A stretch of DNA of 64,000 nt from Anoplopoma fimbria (Eukaryota > Chordata > Actinopteri > Perciformes > Anoplopomatidae): contig NC_072467.1 in the NCBI RefSeq assembly GCF_027596085.1, positions 28,770,082 through 28,834,081 on the forward strand, written 5' to 3'. The notes below the pieces were generated by a model. That model ran no database searches. It worked only from the letters and a program-made list of their open reading frames with translations, and was not told the origin of the DNA. Shown here in pieces: positions 13,001 through 44,146 of this stretch (positions are counted from its first letter, which is position 1; every line of letters starts with the position of its first letter). The position numbers and the translations under genes were made by a program.

Positions 13001-16000
13001 GCTCACCTGCTGGTTGGACGGATTCACGATGGCCGTCAGTAGATTGTGACCAAGAGGGTCAAACCTCACCAGCCTGGAAGGACATGGGTACAAATAAATG
13101 ACTGTGCTCAGACTTCGAAACAATATTTAAGTAATAGTGACCAGAAGAAACACATAAAGACCAGCTGTGATACAGTAATCTGTAACAAACAACAGATTAT
13201 CACAGACCTTACTCATCAGCACAACAACAGATTCATACTCACCGCTCTACTCAGAACACTTTCTATTTCAACAGAAATAAAAAGATTTAACTGTGGAGCT
13301 GTAGTCAGCATAAGTCAACAACTGCTTTAGTTTTTCACATTAAAAGCCTTCCTACAAACAAAAGGCTGGGTCACTTTTATGGTGAAAATTTGAAATAAAG
13401 GCCTGGTTCTCTCTGAAAAAAATTCCATTGTGACATGGTTTGTTTGAGTTAATGAGCTGGCTGAATGAAGATATTTTGAGGTTTGAAGTTTGAGCTGCTC
13501 TGTGTTTCAGGGCATTAGGGTGGGACTTTATGATAATATTACGATACTTAAGTCACTATACGATATTATCACGATACTTAAGTAACTATACAATATTATC
13601 ACGATACTTAAGTAACAATACGATATTATCACGATACTGAAGTCACTATACGATATTATCACGATACTGAAGTCACTATACAATATTATCACGATACTTA
13701 AGTAACAATACGATATTATCACGATACTGAAGTCACTATACGATATTATCACGATACTGAAGTCACTATACGATATTATCACGATACTGAAGTCACTATA
13801 CGATATTATCACGATACTGAAGTCATTATCATATTATCACTATTGAAGTCACTATACGATATTATCACGATACTGAAGTCACTATACGATATTATCATAA
13901 TATTGAAGTCATTATACGATATTATCATAATATTGAAGTCATTATACGATATTATCACGATACTGAAGTCATTATACGATATTATCACGATACTGAAGTC
14001 ACTATACGATATTATCACGATACTTAAGTCACTATACGATATTATCACGATACTGAAGTCACTATACGATATTATCACGATACTGAAGTCACTATACGAT
14101 ATTATCACGATACTGAAGTCACTATACGATATTATCAAGTCACTATACGATATTATCACGATACTGAAGTCACTATACGATATTATCATAATATTGAAGT
14201 CATTATACGATATTATCATAATATTGAAGTCATTATACGATATTATCACGATACTGAAGTCATTATACGATATTATCACGATACTGAAGTCATTATACGA
14301 TATTATTACGATACCTAAGTCACTATACGATATTATCATAATATTGAAGTCATTATACGATATTATCATAATATTGAAGTCATTATACGATATTATCACG
14401 ATACTGAAGTCACTATACGATATTATCATAATATTGAAGTCATTATACGATATTATCACGATACTGAAGTCACTATACGATATTATCATAATATTGAAGT
14501 CATTATACGATATTATCACGATACTGAAGTCATTATACGATATTATTACGATACCTAAGTCACTATACGATATTATCACGATACTTAAGTAACTATATAC
14601 AATATTATCACGCCACTTAAGTGACAATACAATATTATCACGATACTTAAGTAACTATATAGGATTATCCCAATGCTTAAGTCACCATACTGGGATTTTT
14701 TCCCCATCACTATCAGATACGCAACTCTTGATATACAAAAAATGTTGTGACATTGAAATCTGTTTTTGGTTTAATCTCATCTGTAATATAGTTTATTTTA
14801 ATTTGGAGGAACGTGTTAGGCTCAGTGCGTTCCCCTCTCTCTCATCAATCTCTCTAACTCTTAACGTCACCGACACCATAGCGGTTCTGCCCAACCCACC
14901 GGACTCTCTCCGTGTCGCTGCCCGTCTTCACCACGGCGAAGGGCTCCGGCCGGCTCCAGTCCCAGAAGTGCAGCTCGTTGTTGGTGGCGATGAGGAGGAG
15001 CTGAGCGGTCGGGTGGAAGGCCAGCGACGCTATGGCCACGTTGCTCTCTGTGAACCAGTTCTCACTGCCGCCCTGCAGACAGAACACGTACAGATAATCA
15101 ATAGGTGTTTGTTTTCACCCTCCGAACCACAACCAGCTTTAGGGGCGTTTTTCTCTGTGGACTTGATTATCACTGTAATAGAAAAGTCCTGATCCTCTGT
15201 GGAAACAGAACAATCATCTAGAAGCACAGAGAACTCTAACATTACTTTTCCCAAATGTTTCCAGGTTTCAACAAGTGTTATCAATTTTGGAAATTAGCTA
15301 TAATTATTGAACTATTCACACAGCAGACTGAAGTTCAGTTAAAGTTTCACAGATTTGTTGTCACATGACAGTTGGTCTCAGATGAATCAATCATGGCTTC
15401 ATAGTTTCACTGAGGGGCTCAGAATTTAATGTTTTTAACAGAATCTGGTTAAAACAAACAGTTTATTTGGGGCGAAATTTTAAATGGTATTTAGTATATA
15501 TATATATATTTCTGATGAAATATCAAAATCTTGAGCTTCATTTTTGCTTTTTTTTTTTTTATGTCTGAAGCGTTTGTTACACATGATGTGTTTAAGGACC
15601 ATCAGAAAGATGAGAATCTGAGGATAACCTGGCTGTTGTAAACGGTGTAGTTTTGCAGTTTGTTTAAAGGAAAACATGCTTTTCAATCAGGCTGGCCGGT
15701 TTTGAGTTTCAGAGGGTAAACAGCGTTATTATCTGAGCTTCAGAATTGACTGAATCCTTAAATTGGTATTAATTACTTTATTTTGTTTAAGTAGTTTTGT
15801 ATCTTTTGAACGCAGTGAGACAAAGTGACCAAACTGTCTTAAATAGTAGTGATGGGCAACGTGAGGCTCGTGGCAACAAATCTCTAGAGCTGCAACTAAT
15901 TAACAGACTATTTTTATTATTGACTCATTTTCTGGTTAATCATTTGGTCCCTAAAATGGTTAAAATCACATCATCACAACATCACAGAGTCCCAGTTGAT

Positions 16001-18144
16001 GTCCTCTAAAGTCTTGACCAACAGTCTTATGATTTTCTAGTTTACTGAAATACAAAACCAAGAAAAGAAACAAGTGAATCATAAAATGTTAACGAGTTTA
16101 ACATTAATTGATTATCAGAGAAGCTGCTCCTTTTAAATCTCTACGGACACAGTTTGGCCCATTTCATCAGGATAAAATACAGCCTGCATGAAAGGAAACA
16201 TAACCTGATCTACATCATGTTGATCCTCCCAGCAGGGAAGCAGTACTGTGGTCCAGTAAACACAGAGGTTAGTCCACTTCAGAGAGAGATACTCACATGA
16301 AGGTCCCAGATACGGACTTCTCCATCAAGGCACCCGGAGGCCACCAGGCCGGGGATGGTGGGGTGAAAGGTCACACACCAGGGGGTTCTACGGTGGCCCA
16401 CCAGGGAATGTAGGCACTTTCCAGTCTTCACCTCCGTTATGTAAATGTTATGGTTGACATGAGTGGAAGCCATCAGGGTTCTGTGAGATGCAGAGGGAGT
16501 TCACAGTGCTTTCATTAAAGGAATGTCTCAGAAAAAACAATTCATCATTAAAAACAAGCTTTTCTCTGTTGGAGCTAAAAGGTGCTAAAAACAGACGGAA
16601 CTAAAATACTCACTGTGCTTTTACTACAAACAGACGGCATTCCAGACAAAATAAATACTTTGATAAAGAGGTTTGTGAGATATCCTCTACTTTCAGAGTG
16701 TGGGTGGAAGCTCTCACCTGTCGGGGCTGAATGCCAGCAGGAACGTAGACCGAGGGCTGTCCGGCAGCTCCACTTTCTGTCAGGGACACAAACCGTTTTT
16801 TTATAAGTTTAGTGGATTCAAAACGATAAAGTAATAAAGAAAAAAAAAGAACAGCCAACACCTCTCAACACGACGTTAAGAGAAGATGAAACTTGATTTG
16901 TCCTGAGGGAAGTTCTGGTGCAGCAGTTGCAGTAAAAAGTATCACCATGGTGGAAAACCAAAATATACACAGATAGGGCTGGGAATCAACAGAGGACCAA
17001 CCATACGATATTATCACGATACCCAAGTCATGATACGTTATTATCACGATACCTAAGTCACTATACTATATTATCACGATACCTCAATACGTCACTACCT
17101 AAGTCACTATACTATATTATCACGATACCTAAGTCACTATACTATATTATAATGATACCTAAGTCACTATACTATATTATAATGATACCTAAGTCACTAT
17201 ACTATATTATCACGATACCTAAGTCACTATACTATATTATAATGATACCTAAGTCACTATACTAAGTCTCTTTCTCTCTCTCACTGTCTCTCTCTAGGTC
17301 TGTCTGTCTCTCTCTCTCTCTATACAGATGTTTGGATATGGATCTCTGTCCTCCAGGAGTCTGTCTCTCACTCACTGTCTGTCTGTCTCTGTCTGTCTCT
17401 CTCTCTGTTTTATTCTCAGTCTGTCTTCTTTCCAGAGTGGACAGAGGACTTTGTGCATCTCAGACCTCCATTCTTAACACATGTTCATAATCTTTTCATA
17501 ACGATATCATCCTGACTGTCCCTACTGGACAGACATCTATTTCCTGTCTGTCCGTCCAGAGAGAGGGATCCCTCCTCAGCTGCTCTTCTTCACATTTATT
17601 ACATTTTTTCTTTATCAGAGGGTCAGAGGTGAAAGGGGTTTTATTCTCTCCAGACTGTAATATTGTAATATATTGTTGTCATTAATGACAACATGTTCAG
17701 TTGCTCTCATGCTCCATTTAAAGCAGAAAGGATGAATAGTTTTATAGACCGAATAAGAAAAGTCTCCTTAAACAACATCTTAAAATGGGTTTTTCACACT
17801 GTTTCCTAGTTTATTAAAATTATCTTAATTTATTTGTGCCTTACAGATGTAGACTGAGGGAATACAACGATCATAGAAGGTGGAACATGTTCAATCTTTT
17901 ACAATAATCTGACCGTCCTGACTTTTGTAGAATGTCTTTTACACAGACATGAATGAATCCCTGAATGAGTGCTGCATCAGTACCCAGAAGCCTCTCTGCT
18001 GGTGTTTCATACCTGACTCTGCCATTTCATCCAGCGGACTTTCTCCTCCACCAGCAGCTGGAGGAGCCTCTGGGAGCCGAAGCTCTGGGAGCCTCGCTCC
18101 CGGCTCGACAGGATCCGCACCGAGTTCCTCTGTCGGGACACCAT
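869..18144 (-). CDS. ambra1: ambra1 (activating molecule in BECN1-regulated autophagy 1), complete coding region in 17 exons
   Basis: AMBRA1 is a WD40 scaffold that links Beclin-1/VPS34 autophagy signalling, PP2A and the CUL4-DDB1 ubiquitin ligase. Coding exons read on the minus strand: 18144-18013, 16776-16718, 16480-16297, 15072-14900, 13073-13007, 12929-11412, 11179-11093, 10741-10556, 10186-10106, 9302-9202, 8556-8446, 7976-7788, 7639-7485, 6254-6115, 5218-5114, 3880-3693, 1038-869. Every listed junction is AG/GT and keeps phase once the long exon is corrected. Recognisable AMBRA1 blocks include [73 protein letters not shown] and [16 protein letters not shown]. The exons sum to 3646 nt; five missing bases would make it about 1216 residues, close to the family length of about 1300. 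It could be either teleost paralogue (ambra1a or ambra1b). Confidence 0.95.
1553..3672. repeat. 2.1-kb AT-rich tandem array, unit about 13-15 bp (AGAGTACTATAAT)
   Basis: The array starts as degenerate ATAAAGTATTCTA units and becomes regular ATAGAGTACTATA units from about 2200 on. It stops about 20 bases from the ambra1 exon 16 donor and fills most of the last ambra1 intron. It has no coding potential. Confidence 0.97.
3693..11179 (-). CDS. ambra1: ambra1 exons 7-16: conserved C-terminal WD40-like half and dynein-light-chain motif exon
   Basis: Exons in order carry [155 protein letters not shown]; and [17 protein letters not shown]. Exon 16 (3880-3693) contains two TQT tripeptides ([10 protein letters not shown] and AETQTERD), which in AMBRA1 bind dynein light chain. 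The canonical tryptophan-type LC3-interacting motif (WDQL) that I know from mammalian AMBRA1 is not visible between VICRP and LFSVNN. All junctions agree in phase. The intron after exon 7 holds a minisatellite made from that exon's 3' edge. Confidence 0.93.
3881..5113. other. ambra1 intron with short direct duplications
   Basis: At about 4235-4485 a segment of roughly 60 bp (TTTAAGTTTAGTGGAGAT plus CTCTGACTCTCAGTCTG) is repeated imperfectly about four times. The rest is unique AT-rich intron in which I see no gene. Confidence 0.7.
5219..6114. other. ambra1 intron, no gene seen
   Basis: A short CA microsatellite (5220-5243) forms the pyrimidine side of the acceptor at 5218. The remainder is unique sequence without a conserved ORF. 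A WDQL-type exon was looked for here and not found. Confidence 0.6.
6358..7133 (+). mobile_element. MITE-like element, TTAA/CCCTCTGAAC family, copy 1
   Basis: It is bounded by AACCCTCTGAACCC on the left and GGGGTTCAGAGGTTAA on the right, which form terminal inverted repeats abutting a TTAA-like target. Internally it has a CTCTC microsatellite, the block TTTCACAGATTTGTTGTCAC and the block GATGAATCAATCATG. Five further copies occur in this window. TTAA next to CCCT ends suggest piggyBac-like mobilisation, but no transposase is present. Confidence 0.75.
8698..9091 (+). mobile_element. Interspersed repeat of about 400 bp, copy A
   Basis: It starts TTGGTTTGTGGACGTTTTG and ends GGAGTCGCCCCCTGATGG then AATGCAGCTTTAA. 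A near-identical full-length copy lies at 35490-35893, and a truncated reverse copy at about 60203-60437. I see no convincing terminal inverted repeats and no Pol III boxes, so its class is open. It lies in an ambra1 intron. Confidence 0.8.
9327..9940. mobile_element. MITE with TTTAAAGGAACAGT terminal inverted repeats
   Basis: The left end is GTTTAAAGGAACAGTTTGTA. The right end, read on the minus strand, is TTTTTAAAGGAACAGTGTGT. The internal CTCACCACTAGATGTCACT block near the right end is familiar from a widespread teleost MITE. It is non-coding and sits in the ambra1 intron between exons 9 and 10. Confidence 0.75.
10773..11093. repeat. 37-bp minisatellite made from the ambra1 exon 7 donor region
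   Basis: There are about eight to nine units of GTCTACCTGTCTGGATCAGG plus GTAAATGGGGTGTATCA. The minus-strand unit reads CCCCATTTACCCTGATCC, then AGACAG, then GTAGAC. This matches the 3' end of ambra1 exon 7 (CCCATTTACCCTGATCCTGC), its final CCAG and its donor GTAGAC. The array therefore consists of copies of an exon edge with its splice donor. Confidence 0.93.
11412..12929 (-). CDS. ambra1: ambra1 long central exon with five apparent 1-bp frameshifts
   Basis: This exon begins [20 protein letters not shown] and ends EDSLRR. It encodes the long, mostly disordered middle of AMBRA1, Ser/Pro-rich and ending in an Asp/Glu-rich stretch. Recognisable family blocks are [90 protein letters not shown] and [10 protein letters not shown]. 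They fall in different frames. Similarity changes frame at about 12558-12562, 12266-12269, 12230-12240, 12059-12063 and 11878-11889, each in or beside a G/C homopolymer, and each explained by one missing base. The exon is 1518 nt; its flanking exons require a length leaving remainder 2, and 1518 plus 5 does so. Sequencing or assembly error is likelier than decay, because all other exons are clean. Confidence 0.88.
13007..18144 (-). CDS. ambra1: ambra1 exons 1-5: start codon and N-terminal WD40 region
   Basis: The start is the ATG at 18144-18142, followed by [12 protein letters not shown], which aligns with the AMBRA1 N-terminus, and by [15 protein letters not shown] before the first donor. 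Exon 2 carries [19 protein letters not shown]. Exon 3 carries [10 protein letters not shown] and ends in [13 protein letters not shown], a WD40 repeat terminus. Exon 4 carries [16 protein letters not shown] and [15 protein letters not shown], a second WD repeat. Exon 5 carries [20 protein letters not shown], a third. In the family this N-terminal half-propeller completes its fold with a C-terminal half and binds DDB1. The introns hold a 30-bp minisatellite (13530-14690), a second array of the same unit (17004-17265) and one MITE copy. Confidence 0.93.
13530..14690. repeat. 30-bp minisatellite, about 38 units, in an ambra1 intron
   Basis: The unit is CGATATTATCACGATACTGA plus AGTCACTATA, with variants CATAATATTG and ACGATACCTA. 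Because 30 is a multiple of three, it gives long spurious ORFs on both strands (10-residue periods [10 protein letters not shown] and [10 protein letters not shown]). There is no sign of coding selection. Confidence 0.97.
15115..15722 (+). mobile_element. MITE-like element, TTAA/CCCTCTGAAC family, copy 2
   Basis: It is bounded by TCACCCTCCGAACC and GAGTTTCAGAGGGTAAA. It shares TTTCACAGATTTGTTGTCAC and GATGAATCAATCATG with the other copies. It lies in the ambra1 intron between exons 3 and 4. The rest of that intron (15723-16296) is unique. Confidence 0.7.
17004..17265. repeat. Second array of the 30-bp unit, followed by a CT-rich microsatellite
   Basis: Units of TATATTATCACGATACCTAA plus GTCACTATAC are the same family as the array at 13530-14690. 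A stretch of TCTCTCTGTCTGTCTC repeats follows to about 17410. The rest of the intron to 18012 shows nothing recognisable. Confidence 0.93.
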
Positions 18145-18278
18145 GTTGCTACCGCCGGCCTTTGGCTGATTGGCTGCTCACTCCCTCTGCTGCCAGTCCG
18201 TCGCCATGCAGAGTCTAGGCTGAGGGGGAGATGATCAGAGGGAAAACTTCAGTGTCATGAGCTCAGGTCACGTTGTCT

Positions 18279-18977
18279 AACCCTCTGAACCCCAAAAACA
18301 ATCGCCAAAACTACACCGTTTATCACATCCAGAAGATGTAAACACTGTTATCATCGTCAGATTTTCATCACATCATGTGTGACGAACGCTTCCGTCAGAA
18401 AAAGCAGCCAAAACAAAGCTTCAAATTGTGATATTTTATCAAAAACAAACAAATAAACAGTTCACTTTAACCAGATTCTGTAAAAAAAACCATTAAATTC
18501 TGAGCTCCTCAGTGAAACTATGAAGACATGATTGATTCATCTGAGACCAACAGTCATGTGACAACAAATCTGTGAAACTGTGACTGAACTTTAGGCTGCT
18601 GAACACAGAGCAGAGAGGAGAGGAGAAGAGAGAGGAGAGAGGAGGAGAGGAGAGGAGAGGAGAGGAGAGGAGAGGAGAGGAGAGGAGAGGCTGTAGAAAT
18701 GTAAATAGATAAATATTTATAACATGTAGAGCCTCCATTTATTGTTCCAACATTGGGAATCAAATAAATTAGTGTTTCTTTTTCATGATTTATGTCATTA
18801 TAACTGTGTTATTCTGCACTAAAGACATGTTTGAGTTCTTTCTACTTCTAGTCATGATTGTTCTGTTTCCAGAGAGGAGCAGAACTTTATATTACAGAGA
18901 CAAACGAGACCACAGAGAGTGAAATGTGACGGGAGACAAAAAGCACCCAAAACTGCTTTAGGTTCAGAGGGTTAATT
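18279..18977 (-). mobile_element. MITE-like element, TTAA/CCCTCTGAAC family, copy 3
   Basis: It begins TAACCCTCTGAACCCCA and ends TAGGTTCAGAGGGTTAA, the best preserved pair of termini in the window, with TTAA at the right flank. Inside lies a GAGAGGAGAGG microsatellite (18608-18690). It sits 5' of the ambra1 start codon, probably in a 5' UTR intron. Confidence 0.78.
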
Positions 18978-20214
18978 AACCCGACACAAACAAAAACAGA
19001 GGGAAACGCTGTGATGCTGGGAAATGTAGTTCATTGCGAGATAAAAGCACAAAGCTTTTGACTCACATCTGAAATAAGGCACAGAAACAATCTAACAACA
19101 ATCTAAGAGCCCAATGTGACCAGAATCCTAACATTAATTCACTGACCAACAACGATGTTAAGAGAGGAAGAGAGCTGAAACTAGTTCCAATAACCACAGA
19201 TACATATTTATACATTTAGTAGAATCATATTGATATCGTGGTTATTATGGCTGACATCACTCCACACCTGAATTAACTGAGTTTAAAGCTGCAGGACAAT
19301 TCAGTTCAACTCATTTTTCTAAAATAAATGTTTACATTTTAAAGTACTTTTCTAAAATACTTTATTTTACGAGTCACATTCTTCAGAAGCATTCTGTGAC
19401 TTAATGCATTCTTAAATGCAGCCCTTATTTTACTAGAAATGAGAGAAGAACATTTATTTATTATTACAGTATGTATTTGAAAATGAATATTGTTGAGATA
19501 TTATTCAATTAAACTTTATTTATTTGATATGTCGGTTGTTGTCTATATAGAGACGTTGATACAGCATATACTGTATATGGCTCTAGATCATAGAATAAGT
19601 TAGATATTACTGTGATGTTCTGGACCTTTGCATGAGCAGATTCTCTCTAACTGGACCTCGTTGAGTGAGAATTAAAACCCTGATCTATCTCCTCCATCAG
19701 TCCTGAGTGGGAGTCTCCTCCCACTGACCATGTGGGAAGATGTTGGTCCAGTAGTTCAATCCACTTCCTCTAGGATAAATAATTCAGCACTGACTTCCTT
19801 AATTCATCCGTTTCATGAGGTCAATGACGGTTTGGGTGAAATAATGTCTTATTTAGTTTGATCAACAGTCCCAGAGATGTCCAGGTGTTTGTGATATTTA
19901 CTTTAGAGGAGATGGAAACAGCTAATGTTTGTCTTAAACTATGATTTATCTAAACGTCGGGTCAGACTCAGACTCTGATTTTTATCTGGTCACATCGACA
20001 CACATGAGCCGCCTCATGATGGTCTGAGATCAGCACAGACAGCACAGACAGCACAGACAGCAACGTCCGACACAGAACTCAGTTTGAAACAATGTAGAGT
20101 AAAACCTTAAACACATCTGGAACAACGAGCTTCACAGTCTGAATACTTTAAATACAGAGTCTTCACTGTGTGGTATCAGTACTCTTTCTATAACAGAGTA
20201 CTGTGTGTTTGTAC

Positions 20215-20290
<76 letters not shown>

Positions 20291-20467
20291 CATACATACA
20301 TACACACACAGACTGTGACATAATGAAACATTCAGAGTTGTTCATCTGAATGATCAACACAACGTCCAGCAGTCAACATGTGAAGATCAAAACTCACCTT
20401 CATGAGTCATGTATCTACCCTGACAGGTGAGGGGTGTGGGTTTGATTCCCTATAACCCTGTTAGACA

Positions 20468-20517
<50 letters not shown>

Positions 20518-20623
20518 CACACACAGACAACACACACACACACAACACACACACACACAACACACACACACACAACACAACACACAGACAACACACACAC
20601 ACACAACACACACACACACACAC

Positions 20624-20716
<93 letters not shown>

Positions 20717-20990
20717 CACAAACTCAACCGGCTAACACCGTTCAACACACCCAGAGGAGGAGTTAGCTGTTAGCCCGTTCTGAGGGAGCTAAAGGAGCTA
20801 AAGGAGCTAAAGGAGCCTTTCCGGATCCAGTGACACCGATGTAGATGTGTTGTTGTGTTGTTATGTTGTTAGTTATCTGGTTAACTAGTTATTAATTATG
20901 TTATTATGTTATGTTATTATGTTATGATGTTGTGTTGTGATGTTGTTATGTGTAATAAGGTCCCTCGCACCCTGAAGCAGGACCCGGCCT
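18978..20990. other. Region 5' of ambra1 coding start: unique sequence and microsatellites
   Basis: Bases 18978-20200 are unique, AT-rich and without a conserved ORF. A TA microsatellite follows at about 20221-20300 and an interrupted CA microsatellite (ACACAACACA variants) at 20470-20716. The ORFs here are Cys-Val or Thr-His repeats and are spurious. Confidence 0.75.
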
Positions 20991-21440
20991 ACCTTCCTCC
21001 CCGCTCCCCGGCTGACAGGCTAACGGGCTAGCAGGCTAACGGACTAACAGGCTAACAGGCTAACGGACTAACAGGCTAACAGGCTAACGGACTAACAGGC
21101 TAACAGGCTAACAGGCTAACGGACTAACAGGCTAACAGGCTAGCGGTAGCTATGCTAGCAGGCTAACAGGCTAGCGGTAGCTATGCTAGCAGGCTAGCGG
21201 TAGCTATGCTAGCGGGTTAGCTCGGCCAGAGCCGGGTACGGGCGTCCCGCAGAGGGTCCGCGGGACGCCGCTAGCACGGCGGGGTGCGGGTGTTCTCACG
21301 CACAGGGTCCTGTGGAGGCCGCGGGCAGCATCCCGGGGTCCGGCGGGGGAGCAGAAAGCGGAGTTCTAAGGCATCGGCGACGCGCACTAGCTGCCGAGGC
21401 GACGCTGCTACTGCGCAACTAGCTAGCCGCTAACGCTAGC
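20991..21440 (-). promoter_or_regulatory. CpG-rich block, probable ambra1 promoter / 5' UTR exon
   Basis: GC and CpG density rise sharply (GCGTCCCGCAGAGGGTCCGC, CGGCGACGCGCACTAGC), unlike anything else for kilobases. It lies about 3 kb upstream of the ambra1 ATG, where a fish CpG-island promoter with a non-coding first exon would be expected. Its left half is a tandem array of GGCTAACA, GGACTAACA and GCTAGCGGTAGCTAT (about 21015-21215). The direction and the gene served are inferred. Confidence 0.55.
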
Positions 21441-22936
<1,496 letters not shown>

Positions 22937-23141
22937 CTTATGACCATGTGATATTTCAGTTTTTCTTTTTTAATAAATTTGCAAAAATTTCTACATTTCT
23001 GTTTTTTTCTGTCAAGATGGGTTGCTGAGTGTACATTAATGCGAAAAAAAATGAACTTTTTCGATTTTAGCAAATGGCTGCAATGAAACAAAGAGTGAAA
23101 AATTTAAAGGGGTCTGAATACTTTCCGTACCCACTGTATAT
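22937..23141 (+). mobile_element. 3' end of a Tc1-like transposon
   Basis: The stretch ends AAAGGGGTCTGAATACTTTC then CGTACCCACTGTATAT, the diagnostic terminus of fish Tc1-like elements. It is preceded by TAATAAATTTGCAAAAATTT, also typical. No transposase ORF remains; the 5' part appears to have been replaced by the TATATG satellite. Confidence 0.82.
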
Positions 23142-42653
<19,512 letters not shown>

Positions 42654-42655
42654 CT

Positions 42656-43360
42656 GCTTCAATACTGCTTCAATACTGCTTCAATACTGCTTCAATACTG
42701 CTTCAATACTGCTTCAATACTGCTTCAATACTGCTATAATACTGCTTCAATACTGCTTACTGCTTCAATACTGCTATAATACTGCTTCAATACTGCTTCA
42801 ATACTGCTTCAATACTGCTTCAATACTGCTTCAATACTGCTTTAATACTGCTTCAATACTGCTTTAATACTGCTTCAATACTGCTTCAATACTGCTTTAA
42901 TACTGCTTAATACTGCTTCAATACTGCTTCAATACTGCTTTAATACTGCTTAATACTGCTTTAATACTGCTATAATACTGCTTCAATACTGCTTCAATAC
43001 TGCTTCAATACTGCTTTAATACTGCTTCAATACTGCTTCAATACTGCTTCAATACTGCTTCAATACTGCTTCAATACTGCTTTAATACTGCTATAATACT
43101 GCTTTAATACTGCTTTAATACTGCTTTAATACTGCTTTACTGCTTTAATACTGCTATAATACTGCTTCAATACTGCTTCAATACTGCTTCAATACTGCTT
43201 CAATACTGCTTTAATACTGCTTTAATACTGCTTTAATACTTCAATACTGCTTTAATACTGCTATTATACTGCTTTAATACTGCTTTAATACTGCTTTACT
43301 GCTTAATACTGCTTTAATACTGCTATAATACTGCTTTAATACTGCATTAATACTGCTATA
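42656..43360. repeat. 11-bp minisatellite (TTCAATACTGC), about 62 units, abutting nox5 first known exon
   Basis: Units TTCAATACTGC, TTTAATACTGC and TATAATACTGC run straight up to the exon edge. On the minus strand the unit is GAAGCAGTATT, and its GCAGT is the same as the candidate acceptor GAAGCAG/T of exon 42653. Confidence 0.95.
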
Positions 43361-44140
43361 TCAGGACGTTACCATGGAGACGAACACCACGGAAACACAG
43401 AGTTCATCCTCCAGCTCCTCTTTATACTGAAAATATCCTACAAACATGTTTTAGATTTTCTTCAACTCCCTGTTTATGAACAAAACTGCATTTAGTAAAA
43501 TATTAAGCAGAAATCAGCTGATATCATAAAAAAGAACAATAACTCACTTCATCATTATCAGTTATTCTGCTGATTATTTTCATGATCAAACATCAACAAA
43601 CAGTGAATCAAAGCAAAATCTGACCTCATTAAATGTTCAAATATTCACTTCACTGAGGTATAAAAGGCAGATGGTCACCTTTCAGAACTCGAACTCAGAA
43701 AAGAGAACGAAAACACACTCCGTCATTCTGTTCTGATCCATTAAAGACAGAGAACACAGAACAAAGTTAAACAGTTTACCTGCTGCAGGGAGAGACGCTC
43801 TTTATATCCAGAGGGGTCGATGTTTGTGTTTGTTTCTCCTCTTCGTCTCCTCCTCTTCATCTCCTCCTCCTCCTCCTCAGAGCGTCCTGTCTGTGGCAGC
43901 TGCAGCTGACATCCTGAGGATGAATGTCTCTGTGGACAAACGGGACACTGCAGCAGGGATGAGGACACAAACCAAGACCTGAACCAGACCAGACCAGAAC
44001 AGACCTGAACCAGACCAGAACAGACCTGAACCAGACCACACAGGGTTCAGGCTCCTTTATTATTCTGTATTATCATTTTATCTGCAGAAAAGCATCAAAT
44101 CTTCACATTGGAGGATCTGAAAAAAGATTATTGTAATTTC
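43361..44140. other. Region 5' of nox5: no exon recognised
   Basis: The nox5 start codon and promoter should lie here or farther right. The minus-strand ORF at 43968-43741 is not recognisable. An array of GACCTGAACCAGACCAGA units occurs at about 43975-44035. Nothing else can be supported. Confidence 0.4.
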
Positions 44141-44146
44141 CCTTTA

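Noticed and set aside
13528..14627. Long ORFs on both strands with 10-residue repeats
   Set aside because: They are a by-product of a 30-bp tandem unit lacking stops; no start context, no conserved protein and both strands equally open.
20415..20748. Cys-Val and Thr-His repeat ORFs
   Set aside because: They are CA microsatellite translated; the same applies near 21540, 24100, 24440, 29600 and 50000.
43741..43968. Minus-strand ORF as a candidate nox5 first exon
   Set aside because: The sequence does not resemble NOX5, is Arg/Glu low-complexity, and no donor in suitable phase joins it to 42653.
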